Source of the DNA: Phymatolithon calcareum
Lineage: Eukaryota; Rhodophyta; Florideophyceae; Hapalidiales
Assembly: GCA_977006965.1 (NCBI GenBank)
Contig: OZ345372.1
Coordinates: 1,178,001 to 1,242,000, forward strand
DNA: 64,000 bases
Direction: 5' to 3'
Position 1 is the stretch's first letter. Each line of letters starts with the position of its first letter. The position numbers were made by a program, and so were the translations under genes. Positions 1-11,344 of this stretch are shown here, piece after piece. The notes under the pieces were generated by a model. It searched no databases. It saw nothing but the letters and a program-made list of their open reading frames with translations, and was not told the DNA's origin.

Positions 1-481
1 TTAAGTTTTCTTCTACGCATAACGGCGCAGCTTTTTAAATGATCATAAATTTGTGGAGTGTTTGAGTTCTCATCTTAACTGTGCTATCAGTTCTGGTTCG
101 TCAATGGAAGTGGTGTTGGAACTCCTTCTCTCGCGGTTGGACTTGGTGACGTGCGAGGCGGATCTGGTAATAACTAGTGAAGTCGCTGGCCTGTATCGCA
201 CTGGCAAGGAACGATCGAATCGGACTCTAACGAGGACGCCGACGTTTACGAGGATGGGTGGGCATATGGGCTTTGAACCCGCTACCTGTTGACGGTGTTG
301 TCTATTTAGACTGTGAGTGTCACCTGTGTTAGTTCACAACACTTGCCCTCGTCCCTTAGGGAATGGGACTAGGAGGGGATGCCGTGGGTGAGGCGCCTCT
401 TCGAAAATTTCACCTGCTAACAACAACAATCGAAGCAGTAACAGGCTGCTTTTGGGAGAGTTTACCGAACTCTTCGCGGGG

Positions 482-1816
482 ATGGGAAAAGATGTAGATT
501 ACATATCGAAGTTTAAAGATGTGGTAAGTAAGAATTTGAAGACTTATGAAACCCGGGGACGTGAGTTCCATACCGGGATGATTGAGTTTTTGAATTCGAA
601 ACTGGATGCTTCGCGCAATGTGCCACTGCGATGCGATACTAACGATTTATGGGAGGTAATTACTAACGTGGTCGCCGGCAATTTACCGGCACCCGTAAGT
701 AGTGGAAGTGAATACGATGACACTGAGCTGGAGGACGCGCGTAACGGTGATGCTAACAATCCGAAAAATGCAGATGCCTCCGAATCTACAACTAATACTA
801 GAGGAGGGCCATCCAACGCCGGGCCCTCTCGCAAAACCAAAACGCGCAAATCCAAAACCAGGGCGGGCCCATCCAACGCGGGCCCGTCGCGAGGACACAA
901 AAAGAAAAAGAACTTTAAAAGAGGCCAGCCAAAGAGAGTTCAACTAGCGGAAAGCGAAAGCGACGACAGCGGCGATAGCGACAGCAGCGAAGCGACACCG
1001 AACGTAGCCGATCTTGCGCAACAGATCAAGGTCCTTACTAACATGATAACCGGCGGCAATCCACCACGCGGCCGGCGGACCTTTATCGAGAAAGCGAGAG
1101 CGCGTCAGAGGGGCAATCCAGACTCGAGCGATGATAGCTCCTCTGACGATGACGACAGTTATGACGAACGCAGCCGGAAAAGCGAACGAAAGGGGCGAAA
1201 GCATCAGAAGCAGAGGCGCAAAAAGAAAGAATCTGATGACAGCTCCTCCGATGATTCCAGCAGTTCTGATGACTCATCCGATTCAGACTACAGGAAACGT
1301 GATCGATTGTCGCGAAAGAAGCAGATGAAGCGGCGAGAAAAGCGGAAAATGGGGAAGTTCTGGAAAAAGAAAGAGGAAGAGCCGTACCATTTCAACCTAC
1401 CCTTATGGAAGAAGGTCACCGACGAACGATTGCAATACTACTTCAGCCGCTGCCACACGATCACCGATTTCGTGCGAACCCATGACTTTAAGACCGAACG
1501 GAACAAATATGAGAGCGAATCTATTGCAGCTGCCGTTGATTTGCTCATATCCGACCTCGGTATGAAAAAGGCGAGGAAAAGCGATGCCGTGGAAGTCCTA
1601 CTGCGTCGATTAGCGAAAGTCGAGCTGGCTGACCGTACCGGAAAGTGGGAAGTTGCTGCCCACATGTTTGAGGATCGAAACGAGGAAGGTGCGGTGGTCA
1701 GCCGCGAATTACGTGCCGCCCGCCGTGCAGCGCGACTCGAGCGTGAGCTTATGAAGCCCCTAGGAAAGAACCCCGACACAAAGAAAGAGGGGGCTGCTGG
1801 GGCTCGCAAAAATTAG
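482..1816 (+). CDS. Gag-like ORF1 of the tyrosine-recombinase element
   Basis: A 444-residue frame from the first ATG (the frame is open further upstream, to about 452). Residues about 85-170 contain a duplicated basic block with the repeat AGPSNAGPSR, followed by lysine/arginine-rich and Ser/Asp-rich tracts (SSDDSSSSDDSSDSD type) to about residue 290. The C-terminal third is helical and charged without low complexity. No zinc knuckle or enzymatic motif is visible. Position immediately upstream of the RNase H/recombinase frames is what suggests a Gag role. Eleven bases separate it from the next ATG. A host gene of unknown function cannot be excluded from sequence alone. Confidence 0.45.
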   Translation: MGKDVDYISKFKDVVSKNLKTYETRGREFHTGMIEFLNSKLDASRNVPLRCDTNDLWEVITNVVAGNLPAPVSSGSEYDDTELEDARNGDANNPKNADASESTTNTRGGPSNAGPSRKTKTRKSKTRAGPSNAGPSRGHKKKKNFKRGQPKRVQLAESESDDSGDSDSSEATPNVADLAQQIKVLTNMITGGNPPRGRRTFIEKARARQRGNPDSSDDSSSDDDDSYDERSRKSERKGRKHQKQRRKKKESDDSSSDDSSSSDDSSDSDYRKRDRLSRKKQMKRREKRKMGKFWKKKEEEPYHFNLPLWKKVTDERLQYYFSRCHTITDFVRTHDFKTERNKYESESIAAAVDLLISDLGMKKARKSDAVEVLLRRLAKVELADRTGKWEVAAHMFEDRNEEGAVVSRELRAARRAARLERELMKPLGKNPDTKKEGAAGARKN

Positions 1817-1826
1817 GAGAACAAAA

Positions 1827-2483
1827 ATGAAAAGATTTGTTACCGATGACCGACGTGAGTTATTCCCCCTACCGATCAGGGGAATTAATGGCAGGACGAG
1901 TGGAAAAGGGCCTCGCCATAGGTCACGAATATGTGAGGAAAATGCCATACTGACGACCACCGCGCACGTACTAACCTGTCTCAATGCCCTCTCCAGGGGG
2001 CAGGTCGCCAGCATGGATGTACCCCTACTTTTCGACGACAAACTCACCACCAGTCAATCGGAAATATGTTTTCAAGTGAGTGATTCATGTGACCGGGCGT
2101 TCCGCCGGCAACTATTGTCACGTGCGGACCGATGGGTGACAACGAGAGTACCACCAGAAAGCTCTACCTATTTAGCTGAGCGTTGTCAAACGAAGACTTG
2201 GATGGAGGCCTCAATATTATCGCTGCCTTCTCACGGAGTGGCAGGAAGCGTCGAGCTGCTTGACGCCCTGCCGCCGGAACTTGTTATGAAATATGATACA
2301 CCTGAGAATGTTATAAAAGACCCAAGGGGTCTTAAGTGGTTTTTACGCAACAAATTGAACCTTGGAAAAAGGTTGGTAACTGGGGTTGACAATCAGGCGC
2401 TCATTGGGGCGCAAGAGAAAGGAAGATCGAATATCTTGCAGACAAGTGGCAGCTCTTACGTTGGCCGGAGACTTACATATTGA
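1827..2483 (+). pseudogene. RNase H-like remnant upstream of the recombinase
   Basis: A 218-residue frame beginning at an ATG. Most of it is unrecognised. Near the C-terminus the segment VDNQALIGAQEKGRS resembles the end of DIRS/Ngaro RNase H domains, where a TDNQ...KGRS-like motif precedes the recombinase. Just past this motif the continuing sense passes into the frame of the recombinase (about 2414-2480), which reads through ADKWQLLRWPETYILRAYIS into it. The frame change suggests a one- or two-base indel in a once continuous RNase H-recombinase polyprotein. No reverse transcriptase palm motif occurs between this and ORF1. Confidence 0.35.
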
Positions 2484-2518
2484 GAGCATATATATCAGAA
2501 GCGAGTCTAAACCCGCTG

Positions 2519-3475
2519 ATGAACCGTCCTGGACGGTATGAGCTACTAGCTCTCCGAGTCGACAAGAGCACCAAAAACCAATACGACCGTGGCCTGGCAG
2601 CCTTCATCAAATACTTGGAGGAAAAAGGGCTTGATTCATTTACCGATTTATCAAAAACTGAGGGGTACTTAATGGACTTCGCGGTTCATACGTATCATAC
2701 TCGGAACAAAGCTGGACGACAATTAGTCGTCAATGCAATGTTAGCTGTTGAGCTGTACTTCCCAACGTTGCGGGGCAAAATGCAGGACCTTCGCGCCTCT
2801 CTCGAGGGGTGGGCAAAACATGTTCCTGTAAAGGCCCGTACAGTTATATCCGAACAATTGGCGAATGCGATCGCCTATGAACTCCTAAAACAAGGCCGTC
2901 CAGACATGGCTACTGCAATATTGGTCATATTTGATTGCTACTTACGATCTGCAGATGCCTCGAATGCGAGGTGTAAAGACTTCATCTTTCTCGATCCTCC
3001 CCAGGGACCCAACCAAAATTACTATGGCGTATTGACGCTACCAAAAACCAAACGTGGAACCAACCAATCCGTGTTTGTTCGTGGACTACTAAATGCCGAG
3101 TTACTTCGACGACAGCAGGTCATTCGATCGAAGAATGGAACACAAAACGACAACAAGCTGTTCCGATTCTCAATGGCAACACTAAGAAAACGAATGAACC
3201 CGATTTTGGAAACATTCAACATCGACATTGGAGATACAAAACTACATGGACTTCGTTACGGTGGCGCAACCACGGATCATATGCACGGTCGACTGACGCG
3301 TGATGAAATTCAACTTCGTGGACGATGGGCGTCATCAAAGTCTATGCAACAATACCTTCAACCCGATCAGGTTCACCATCAACTTCAAAACATTTCTCCT
3401 CAACTCCGACGTCGTTTCGAACGGCGGTTAGCGCACCGATATAAGCTTTTCAACGTTTCGCCACCACCAGAGTAA
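2519..3475 (+). CDS. tyrosine recombinase of the retroelement
   Basis: Counted from the ATG, 318 residues. The frame is open upstream to about 2390 and probably belonged to a longer polyprotein. The full catalytic set of the lambda-integrase family is readable: Arg I in CYLRSADA (R143), a Lys in LPKTKRGT, box II HGLRYGGAT (H243, R246), GRWAS (W270) and the nucleophile in MQQYLQP (Y279). The N-terminal part has a SAM-like core-binding pattern (YDRGLAAFIKYLEEKGL). The enzyme would integrate a circular DNA intermediate without target duplication. It is intact and could be active, even though the rest of the element is not. Confidence 0.8.
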   Translation: MNRPGRYELLALRVDKSTKNQYDRGLAAFIKYLEEKGLDSFTDLSKTEGYLMDFAVHTYHTRNKAGRQLVVNAMLAVELYFPTLRGKMQDLRASLEGWAKHVPVKARTVISEQLANAIAYELLKQGRPDMATAILVIFDCYLRSADASNARCKDFIFLDPPQGPNQNYYGVLTLPKTKRGTNQSVFVRGLLNAELLRRQQVIRSKNGTQNDNKLFRFSMATLRKRMNPILETFNIDIGDTKLHGLRYGGATTDHMHGRLTRDEIQLRGRWASSKSMQQYLQPDQVHHQLQNISPQLRRRFERRLAHRYKLFNVSPPPE

Positions 3476-3487
3476 AGGGGTGGCGGA

Positions 3488-3701
3488 GCCGATTCACCAA
3501 GGCCGAACCGAGACCAACGCGAAGCATTCGCTATGAGAGCTCTCATACTACATGGGACTCTATGAGTGGATGTGGTCATGCGCGTGGCTGAGTGTGTAAG
3601 CAGTTTAGCTTAGATTGAAGAAAGGAATCTTCCCCCCTTACCTGCGACGACTATAGACTGGCATATAAAACGAATCTTTTCACAAACAAGTATCAGAAAA
3701 T
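3488..3701 (+). repeat. direct repeat B1 (214 bp)
   Basis: Nearly identical to 3916-4129. The only difference I see is one base in the CGAATCTTTT/CGAATATTTT stretch. It starts 12 bases after the recombinase stop codon. With the spacer it makes a B1-A2-B2 structure. Confidence 0.9.
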
Positions 3702-3915
3702 ATAGAGTTCTGCGAGCTTGCATAGCAGAACGGTATTTTCGGACTTGGGCGTGGAATGATTTGGATATTGCCGCCAAGTCTTGGGGGGGAGTTTTTGTGC
3801 GTCCCGCCCTCCCATCCCTGTTTTCAGACAATTCAACTTCGTCTCTTTACGCATCGAGAAATCACTTCACTACGCTCAATTCTCGAGCAAACTCAATTAC
3901 AACCGCCTCGAGCCC

Positions 3916-4129
3916 GCCGATTCACCAAGGCCGAACCGAGACCAACGCGAAGCATTCGCTATGAGAGCTCTCATACTACATGGGACTCTATGAGTGGATG
4001 TGGTCATGCGCGTGGCTGAGTGTGTAAGCAGTTTAGCTTAGATTGAAGAAAGGAATCTTCCCCCCTTACCTGCGACGACTATAGACTGGCATATAAAACG
4101 AATATTTTCACAAACAAGTATCAGAAAAT
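3916..4129 (+). repeat. direct repeat B2 (214 bp)
   Basis: Second copy of the 3488-3701 block. The spacer (3702-3915) has the same length as the repeat, 214 bp, as expected for an A2 segment. The B2 end is the likely 3' boundary of the element. Confidence 0.9.
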
Positions 4130-4827
4130 TATTCAATTTTAATGCTATCTGCAAAACTTCAAATGCTGCAAAACGAGAGCTGGATGTCGCCTTGCCTGTC
4201 ATCTTTTCAGTATTTGGTTTATGACTTTGCATGGCGAGCACGATCCGAAACCAGACAACGAATGTGTGCGAGCTGCGGTGCGTGTTCAGAGTCATTCTCA
4301 AAAGGGTCTGGATGGTGGCCGTGCCGGTAAACATGGGGCAAAGAGCGGGGGCTGGATTGCTGTATGATGTGCAAATATATACAACCAACGAAAAACAGCA
4401 GGGAGCGTCGCGGAAGGACTCGAGTTTGGAACGAATAAAAGTGCGATATATTAACTTTACATCATAAAAAGTTGCTGCCCATTAAATAATCCTTCACTTG
4501 TATGCTTAGTTAAAAACAACTCTGATACTTTTAAGTATTCAAATATTGAATCTGTGACATCGTAGGCAATCTCACGGAGAGATTCGAGGTTAGTACAATA
4601 AAATAATTGTAAGTATTAGAGGAAATTACTTATACTGACAACGGTTTCGTATTTACTAAGATGTGTTTCTCTTATAGATTCAACGATTAGCTCATTTTGC
4701 GTTTCTATTTGCGCAAGATCACAAAACGAGAAAAATAAACATGTACAGGCTTTAGAAAATTGCAGTATATCGGCCTTTGAATCTTTGATGACAAGTGTCT
4801 TCCCTTCAGCCACAGGAAGATGCAACC
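4130..4827. other. unassigned interval
   Basis: AT-rich DNA between the recombinase element and a piggyBac end. The short frames here (62-116 codons) show no family motif and no consistent coding signal. I see no RNA gene or repeat in it. Confidence 0.5.
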
Positions 4828-6158
4828 CTAGTGTCTATGTGCCGAACGTCTTCAGTTGAGGACTGATTTGAAAGCTCAAAAAGTTAGTAAATCGAACGCA
4901 GAACGGATCACTCGCGCCATTATTGGAAAGCCGGACTTGTATAGTGTGTTAAGAGTACCGCAACTACTACCTTAAAATATCTTCGTTCTGCTCTTGCAAC
5001 GAAAATAGAGTGGTCACCTGGAAGTACTAGACCTGCCATGCCACGACAAAAGTCCGGCCCCGATTGGTCGGTACATCCGTACACACAAAGTAAACATCGG
5101 TCACCGGTCCCGAAGAGTGCTCCACACAATATGGAGCCTTTTCCAATTGAAAACGTGTAAGTGGTACAGTTCAGGAGGTACTTGAGGAAAACTCAATGGT
5201 CGCGCGAGCATATCAATTCGCGTAAAATGTGTCATATTTTGGCATTCACCGAAGAAGACTAACTTTAAGAGAGTCAATCTGTTCAACGAGAAGATAGGGG
5301 ACACTGGCGATGCCATTGCAGAAGCTCACCATCTTGAACCGAGCAAACACCGGCAAAGCACAATACCAACCTAGGACTGCTTACAGTACTCATCTTCGCC
5401 CATCTTCATCGCGAAACGCCAGTTTATTGTTCACAACCGCAATTAGAAGCTCTTCAGAAGGGCACAAAAGCTTCGATAAAACTTTAAGTAGCTTTAAAGC
5501 TCTCTTCTGGGCTCTCTCCTACGTATTGAAGGGCTCTTGGGAACAAGCATCACAAAACGAACTTGATGTCGTCTCACCTGACCGCGAGCCGAATGTTGTC
5601 GCTCACAGGGAGACTTGGTACGAGCGCCAAGATCTAGGACCGTATCGGGTTTGCGTTTCCTCTATGTTCTGCAAACTTCGCACTCTAACCGGAGATTTGG
5701 TATCAGAAAATGACGGTAGTGGTCTTCATACGAAGTACGATTGCGTCATGAAGATGTTTCCCCACGTTCACCTGCGAAAATTTTGCTGATTGGGCGTCCT
5801 CTAAGCTGAGAGTAATTGGACAACAAGAGACTACAGTGAAAGAGGTGATTGTGTTTTTCGGAATACTCTTCCTCATGGCAAGAGCTGAGCTCAGCGCCGG
5901 GAACAATTTTGGAGGACAACAAGGCCAAAGAACTATCTCACCGCTCCGTCTTTTTCAAAGACTGGTAAGTCGTTCGACAAATACCTCCAGTGAATTTCAT
6001 TCAGTGCGGAACCAAGTGAAACACGTAGTCGGCGCAGCATCGTTGGCTGCTCGGTCAAGATTCTGTCGATGCCATAAGTGACTACAGAAAGCGCACTGTG
6101 CCTCCGTCGGACCTGATTTGCGTTCATGAGTCTATATACCGTTGGAATGGGAACGGAG
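4828..6158 (+). mobile_element. decayed, 3'-truncated piggyBac copy
   Basis: Begins with CTAGTGTCTATGTG, matching the terminus of the complete piggyBac element at 48779. The leader around 4890-5010 and the coding region resemble 48880-50150 of that copy. Homology stops abruptly near 6158 at the GNGG motif (GGAACGGAGG). The right terminal repeat is absent and unrelated retrotransposon DNA follows. Confidence 0.8.
5310..6140 (+). pseudogene. piggyBac transposase fragment
   Basis: The first frame (5310-5789) carries YVLKGSWEQASQNELDVVSP and GLHTKYDCVMKMFPHVHLRK, which align with the N-terminal half of the 742-residue transposase at 49009. After a frameshift near 5786 the match resumes at 5836 (FFGILFLMARAE against FFGMLVLMTRFE), then in further broken pieces to the first catalytic Asp region, where VDES of the intact copy has become VHES. 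No frame spans it, so it is dead. Confidence 0.8.
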
Positions 6159-6234
6159 GTTACTAGCCGGAGAACGGTTGAGAGGTGCCAGTTCTGAAGG
6201 GCATCAGGGAATTAGCGGTGTCATATTAAGAGAA

Positions 6235-7490
6235 ATGTCGCGCATGAGGCAGGAGTACACGCAACTGGCACTCGAGAAGCGTGATCTCTTTCATGTGCAG
6301 AAGCTTCAAATCCAAGATTTGAATGTTGCAGAAGTCGAACGACAAGTGATGCATCGGGTAACCTTGCTGATTTTCCAGTTGACATCCGCCCAAGAAACCT
6401 TGTCCCGCCAGAGCGGAGAAATTATATGCTTGCAGTCTACTGCTACCGGCGCAACGCCAATTCCATCGCTCGGTCGAAGTGGGCATCCTCGGCGACGCCC
6501 CTGGCCGGATGCATCGACAAGTCAAGATGAACCAGTCCTGAGTGATTGGGAGTCCACCTACCGTCACGATGATGGCGGACATCGGGACAAGTACCGGAGC
6601 CGGTTCCCAAAACAACGGGCTCGGCAAAGCGACCACGTCGAGGACGTACAATCTTCCAGCAGTGGTTATGATTCAAGTTCTTTCCTAGAGCGCCTTATCA
6701 AGCGGAAGCAGAAGCGCCGTTGAGAGAAGACCCTCCAGAGAAAACGGCATACGGGGGGAGAAGCAGACAAATCGTTCAGAAGATTCTGATCTGGAATATG
6801 GCCGTCGTGCACTCCTCGGCCCCCAAAGTGAGGGGTTTACGGGAGATCGAGCCCAGCGTTCGTCACTTCCGAGACATACTGTCGTATCGGAAGTATCGTC
6901 TTCTACGAACAGACCCGTTCATGCGCAGAGAATTCACGCGTCATATCGGAGTCAAAACCCGTCGATTAGACTACAAAATGAAGAAGAACGCGTTTGACAG
7001 AAAGAATCCGATAAGTTGCCTGCGGTTCCTGTCTGTGTTTAAACGGCAATTAGACATTAACAATATTTCGGAAGGAGCAGCCCTGTTGATTTGGCAGAGC
7101 TTTCTTAACGGTAACGCGCGGGACGCATTCGACGCCCGGAGAAACCTGACTTCGTGTGTTTAGCTCGTGGTCGGAAGCGGTCCAATGGTTCCTCTGGACA
7201 TATGCGAAGAACGAATACCTCGAGGATGCGATGAAAACAATGGATCGCCTTGCCCAAAACAAATGAGAGGACGAGCAGTCCTTCGCTGATCGCATCTCCG
7301 CCCATGAAAGGGTTTTCGCGGGCGTGTACTCCCAACAGGAACTCATTACCCGATTCTTGCCTGGAGTTCGGTCCGACGTAAGATATCGCATGCAGTAATC
7401 TCTGAAAGACTATAGTGATCCAAAATATGCTTCGAGTGCTTCCAGCTCGAACGCCAAAAGCCGAACTGTCCGCACCTTAGCCGGACGGCG
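6235..7490 (+). pseudogene. Ty3/gypsy Gag-capsid remnant
   Basis: The first frame has a coiled-coil-like N-terminus, then an Arg-rich region (to 6723). A second frame (about 6720-7163) leads into a capsid-like sequence. Capsid features are the aromatic positions around EAVQWFLWTYAKNEYLEDAM, the DEQSFADRISAHERVF stretch and ELITRFLPGVRSDVRYRM, which resemble the conserved helices of retrotransposon Gag. Stop codons at about 7160, 7265 and 7396 and frame changes break it. Confidence 0.5.
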
Positions 7491-7689
7491 CTTGATGACA
7501 TGTACGCAGCTTCGACATGTGCAAATTTATGACCGACGAAGCCAGGCACAGAAATCGTGGCTGCAGACATTAGGGCGATCTTTCCTTGTCATATGTATTT
7601 TCCTACAGACGTTTTGTCCCAAATTTCGCACGAACGGCTGCCCCCTTGAATGCCTTATCCGTGAAGGGACAATATGTTCGCCTCCGTCC

Positions 7690-8555
7690 CCGGTCAATGA
7701 TGAACATGCCGCAGCATTCGAGCTTCTAAGAAGACACTCGCATCACCACTGGTCCTCCGGCTCCCTCGACCTGACTTTCCGCTCGCGGACGATACAGATG
7801 CCTCTGAGCATGAAGTCCGGTGCGAACTTTTGAAAACTCACGAAGAAGACACAAGATACCCTGTTGGGTTTTGGAGTAGTTCAATAGCCCTGGCGGAACG
7901 GAACTATAGCGTCGGCGAGAAGGAATGTCTCGCAGTGATCTGGGCTGTGCAGATACTTCGACCATATCTGGAACGTGGTCACTTTGTGTTCACACTACGC
8001 CGCGCAGAGGGCAACAACCCAAGAACACAGCCGTAGAATGTCCCGCGCCGCCGCACCAGCAGCCGCGAGTAGCTGTAGCTCGGACACGCGCACGTAGCGG
8101 AAGAAAACCCGGCAAACCAAACACGAAACTAGTGTACCCACCAACTCTCCTCCTCTGCCACAATCCACGTGACTCGGGTTAAATCTGGTCGCCGTCGCTT
8201 CTGGCACTATCATACCAAATCTTAAAAATTAATTACTTCTCCTTTTTCGACGCTGGACCAATCTGTATTCGACACTTTGATTTGTACACCCACCGCCAAG
8301 CCATAAAGTGGATGATGGGGTTGAAGGATGTTAGTGGTCGGATCGCACGATGGAGTCTGCGCCTCTTGGAATTCGACCTCACAGTGTATTACAAAAAATG
8401 TGCTTGGAACACGATCGCCGATGCCGTCTTTCGGTTTCCAACGTTTGGTGAGACCATCGAGAGCCCGGACCTCGATATACCGTGCCTGCTTGAACAGGAG
8501 GCTGTAGTGCCACAACTCAAAACGAGCCGGTTGGGTCGTAAATCCAGTCTATAGA
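7690..8555 (+). pseudogene. Ty3/gypsy RNase H remnant
   Basis: Frame 7830-8036 reads RYPVGFWSSSIALAERNYSV then EKECLAVIWAVQILRPYLER, a typical Ty3/gypsy RNase H segment. The upstream frame contains a PVNDEHAAAFELLRR pattern typical of the RT-RNase H connection. The next half appears at about 8282-8450 (THRQAIKWMMGLKD, GRIARWSLRLLEFDLTVYY), after an insertion of roughly 280 bp. The pieces do not share one frame. Confidence 0.75.
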
Positions 8556-10414
8556 CACAAAAAGCACGACCAAATGAATAACACTCCAGAACAGTAGAAA
8601 TTGGTTTCGTCACTCAAGTTGGTATGAAACAAGAAAACTTGTATCCTAGAATACGGAAATCTCACCAGTAACTTCAGAGGTGAAGCGTATGTCAAACAAA
8701 CGTATCAACAAGTTTCAGATAGAAACGAAGCGTGCAGGAACAGTCCTGGCGGTTCAAGGCTGGATAGTCCGAGAACCCTTACGATCGCGGCTTCCCACAC
8801 TTCCTGTAAAGGAGTTTCTGTGGGGCGATAGCTAACTATCGTGGCAAGATAGTTAACCTTTTGCCGGTCTGGTCCTTCTGTTCTTTCTGGAGAACTTTGT
8901 ACACGCACGGTGCCGTTGAGCCAAGAAAGCAAAGCTTCCCAATGTTATAGCCGCGCTAAACGACTGTCGAAGGGTTCCGAGACCAAAGTCTCTACGACGC
9001 GCCGTTGGCCTCAAGAGGGTCACAACTCCTCAAGAGTTTTTCTCAGGTGCAAGATACTTCCAGAGGAAGGAGAAAGAACAGACAATCACCCGACGATGAT
9101 TGTCACGGACGCGCAAGAGGACACGCAAAAAGGGGTCAGTCGTCGTGCGCGCGCAATGAGTTGTGATCTACCAACCGTCAAGGAAAAAAAACGGATTCGG
9201 CAAGATGAGTTTACTCCAAGATCGGTTACGCTAAGGTAGCTCCCCTTTCTCTCCGAGGGCCGCTCGAAGAGAGGGAAGCTCTATATATATACCCAAATGT
9301 CTGCTGATCCCGCCCTTCAGGAACTAGGTACTTGGCGGTGAAAGCAAAAATCCAGCACACGCATTTCTATGATCTTATTGCACCATTAGTGCGCAACGGG
9401 CCAATGAGAGGCTCTAGGAACACATAAAATGATGCACGATTGCTCAAATACAGTGAGACTTGCGCCACCCTGTTACACACACACTACATATTTGCATTGA
9501 TGCGTATCGGTATTGTAAATATGACGCACGAAAAGGTCACTCTTGCAGCATTGGGGTACATTTCCGGCGTCTACGGCACGGATACGATGCAAAATTGCGC
9601 AAGCTATGCACATATGCATCTTGAAGCTCGCAAGATACTGAATCACTGCTGATACCCTGAGTCTTGACTCGTATTTACCCGAAAAGCAATCGAAAAATAT
9701 GCTGAAGTAATGGTAATTCCACCTCCAATCCGGTCGCATCTTGCCTCGTATATCTAATAAAATACTAATCTATTGCATGCGAAGTATTTCAATGCTTCAA
9801 TCGAAACTTCCCCAGAAATCAAGGATTTCGTAAAGTCATACTTTTAAAGCTTTGATCTGTTTCCGGATCTCGAAAATATGAGCCGGAATCCAGATCTGAT
9901 TCACTAGAATCCATTACTATTTCCTTGTAAATTTCGGGCGGCTCTCTAAAATTGAAGCAATTCGAGTGCTACTCTCATCGACGATACGCGGAGTAATCTG
10001 GAGCACATATATGAGAGTATTGACCAATAGGTGATCGGCTCTAGATTTAATGGACCAATTAGAGCGGGCTTTATGCCCGGACTATCGATTTCAGATGAAA
10101 AATGTGTATATAAACTCTCTGCACCTCAGCGAAGATGAAGTAACAACCTCAACGCTGAGAGCCAACTCAAAAGCAAGTTGTTTTTTCTTTCGCTTCCCTC
10201 CGAAGCCTCACCCCATCGGCTGTACCCCTTTGGTACCACAGAGGCCCCACAATGTTCTTTTTCGCCGATGCTGCGAGTGGACTCCGAGTCGTAGAAAAGC
10301 GTCGACTGGGATGAAAAAGATAATCCCGCAGACCATGCGGTGCTATGTCGTCCTGCTTCTGTGAAGTCATTCGAAGTATAGACAGACACGCCGACGGCAA
10401 TCACGATAGAAGAG

Positions 10415-10935
10415 TTGCGTCGCGAACACGACGCCGACCGGTGGTGCCAGTCGATCCGTCAATACATAGCTCAGAAATATGGACAGTTGAGCGACGAAGA
10501 GGACAAACGGGGAGCGCTTGTCCGTGTGGCGGTAGTAGATGGGGCATTACAGGCCTTAATACCGGTTTCCTTGTGGCAAAGTGCACTTTGCGTCTCGCAC
10601 CACATGCCATTTGCCGGACACTCCCGTATTTCATGAAGACTTTACAAACTTCGGAGGATATTTTCTGGTCATCCATGATGGCTGATGCTCGTGCTGTGTC
10701 TCAGCACTGCCACGAGTGAGAGAAGGAACGCGTCAATATCCGTTCACATTCAACGAAGATGAAACTGTTCTCACCCTATAAAAAATTCGAATTCCATCGA
10801 TATCCTTGGGCCGCTTGTGCGGTCGTCAAAGGGGCATAAATTCCTGCTGGTCATCACCGACCGCTACTCCAAACTGACGCGAGATGTACCCTTTCCAACT
10901 ATCTCAGCATTAACCGTAGGACACGCTTTTTGCAC
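10415..10935 (+). pseudogene. Ty3/gypsy integrase remnant
   Basis: An H2C2-like zinc-binding segment is readable as SHHMPFAGH followed by a frame change, then SQHCHE with a stop where the second Cys region should continue. From about 10794 the integrase core begins: SIDILGPLVRSSKGHKFLLV then ITDRYSKL. This matches the first Asp motif of retroviral-type integrases. A stop follows at about 10941, and the second and third acidic motifs are not recognisable. Confidence 0.65.
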
Positions 10936-11344
10936 GCTCTGATTTGACGGCGACACAAGCTGCCAGCGAGAGCAGATGGTCCGTACGAAGTGATATCCAC
11001 TGAATCACATACGCTCAAAATTGTACTTGATGGCCTCACCAATGTCGTATCAAAAAATCGCATCTCCGTGGCGCCCCCTACATACGAGATGCTAGGCGAG
11101 ACGAGAGAGACGGGTTTTACCAATGAGTGGACAAATCGACCGTCATCTCCGCGGCGCACCTCTGCGACAGTTCCTACAACCTGGGTATTGCGATCCGCGT
11201 CTTAACTCATCACTGCCCGTGACATTGTGCCCCATTACAACCTCAGCCAACAAAACACTGGACTCGACACGGGAACGTACTTTAGGCGTCTTGTATTTCG
11301 ATCAAATCATGGATTTTGACCCAAACGCCGACAATTCTAGATAG

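Larger units (their letters stand above)
452..4129 (+). mobile_element. DIRS/Ngaro-type tyrosine-recombinase retroelement remnant
   Basis: Three consecutive plus-strand frames (a serine/aspartate-rich Gag-like ORF, a short RNase H-like remnant and a tyrosine recombinase) are followed by a B1-A2-B2 arrangement in which a 214 bp block at 3488-3701 recurs at 3916-4129 around a 214 bp spacer. Split direct repeats with a recombinase are the hallmark of Ngaro/DIRS elements. The reverse transcriptase expected between Gag and RNase H is missing, and the matching 5' copy of the spacer (A1) is not visible upstream, so the element is probably internally deleted and 5' truncated, or its 5' end lies outside the window. 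A Crypton (DNA transposon with recombinase) is the alternative. Confidence 0.55.
6160..11340 (+). mobile_element. degenerate Ty3/gypsy LTR retrotransposon
   Basis: Pieces appear in the order expected for Ty3/gypsy: Gag/capsid (about 6235-7490), RNase H (about 7690-8555), integrase zinc-binding and core domains (10415-10935). Every piece contains stops or frameshifts. The reverse transcriptase palm is missing, and RNase H is interrupted by about 280 bp of foreign sequence at about 7995-8275. I find no LTR pair. Between 8560 and 10390 I recognise nothing. Confidence 0.65.

Noticed and set aside
255-300. Reverse-strand GGTTCAAAGCC resembling a polymerase III B box
   Set aside because: No pairing T stem and no A box at a suitable distance.
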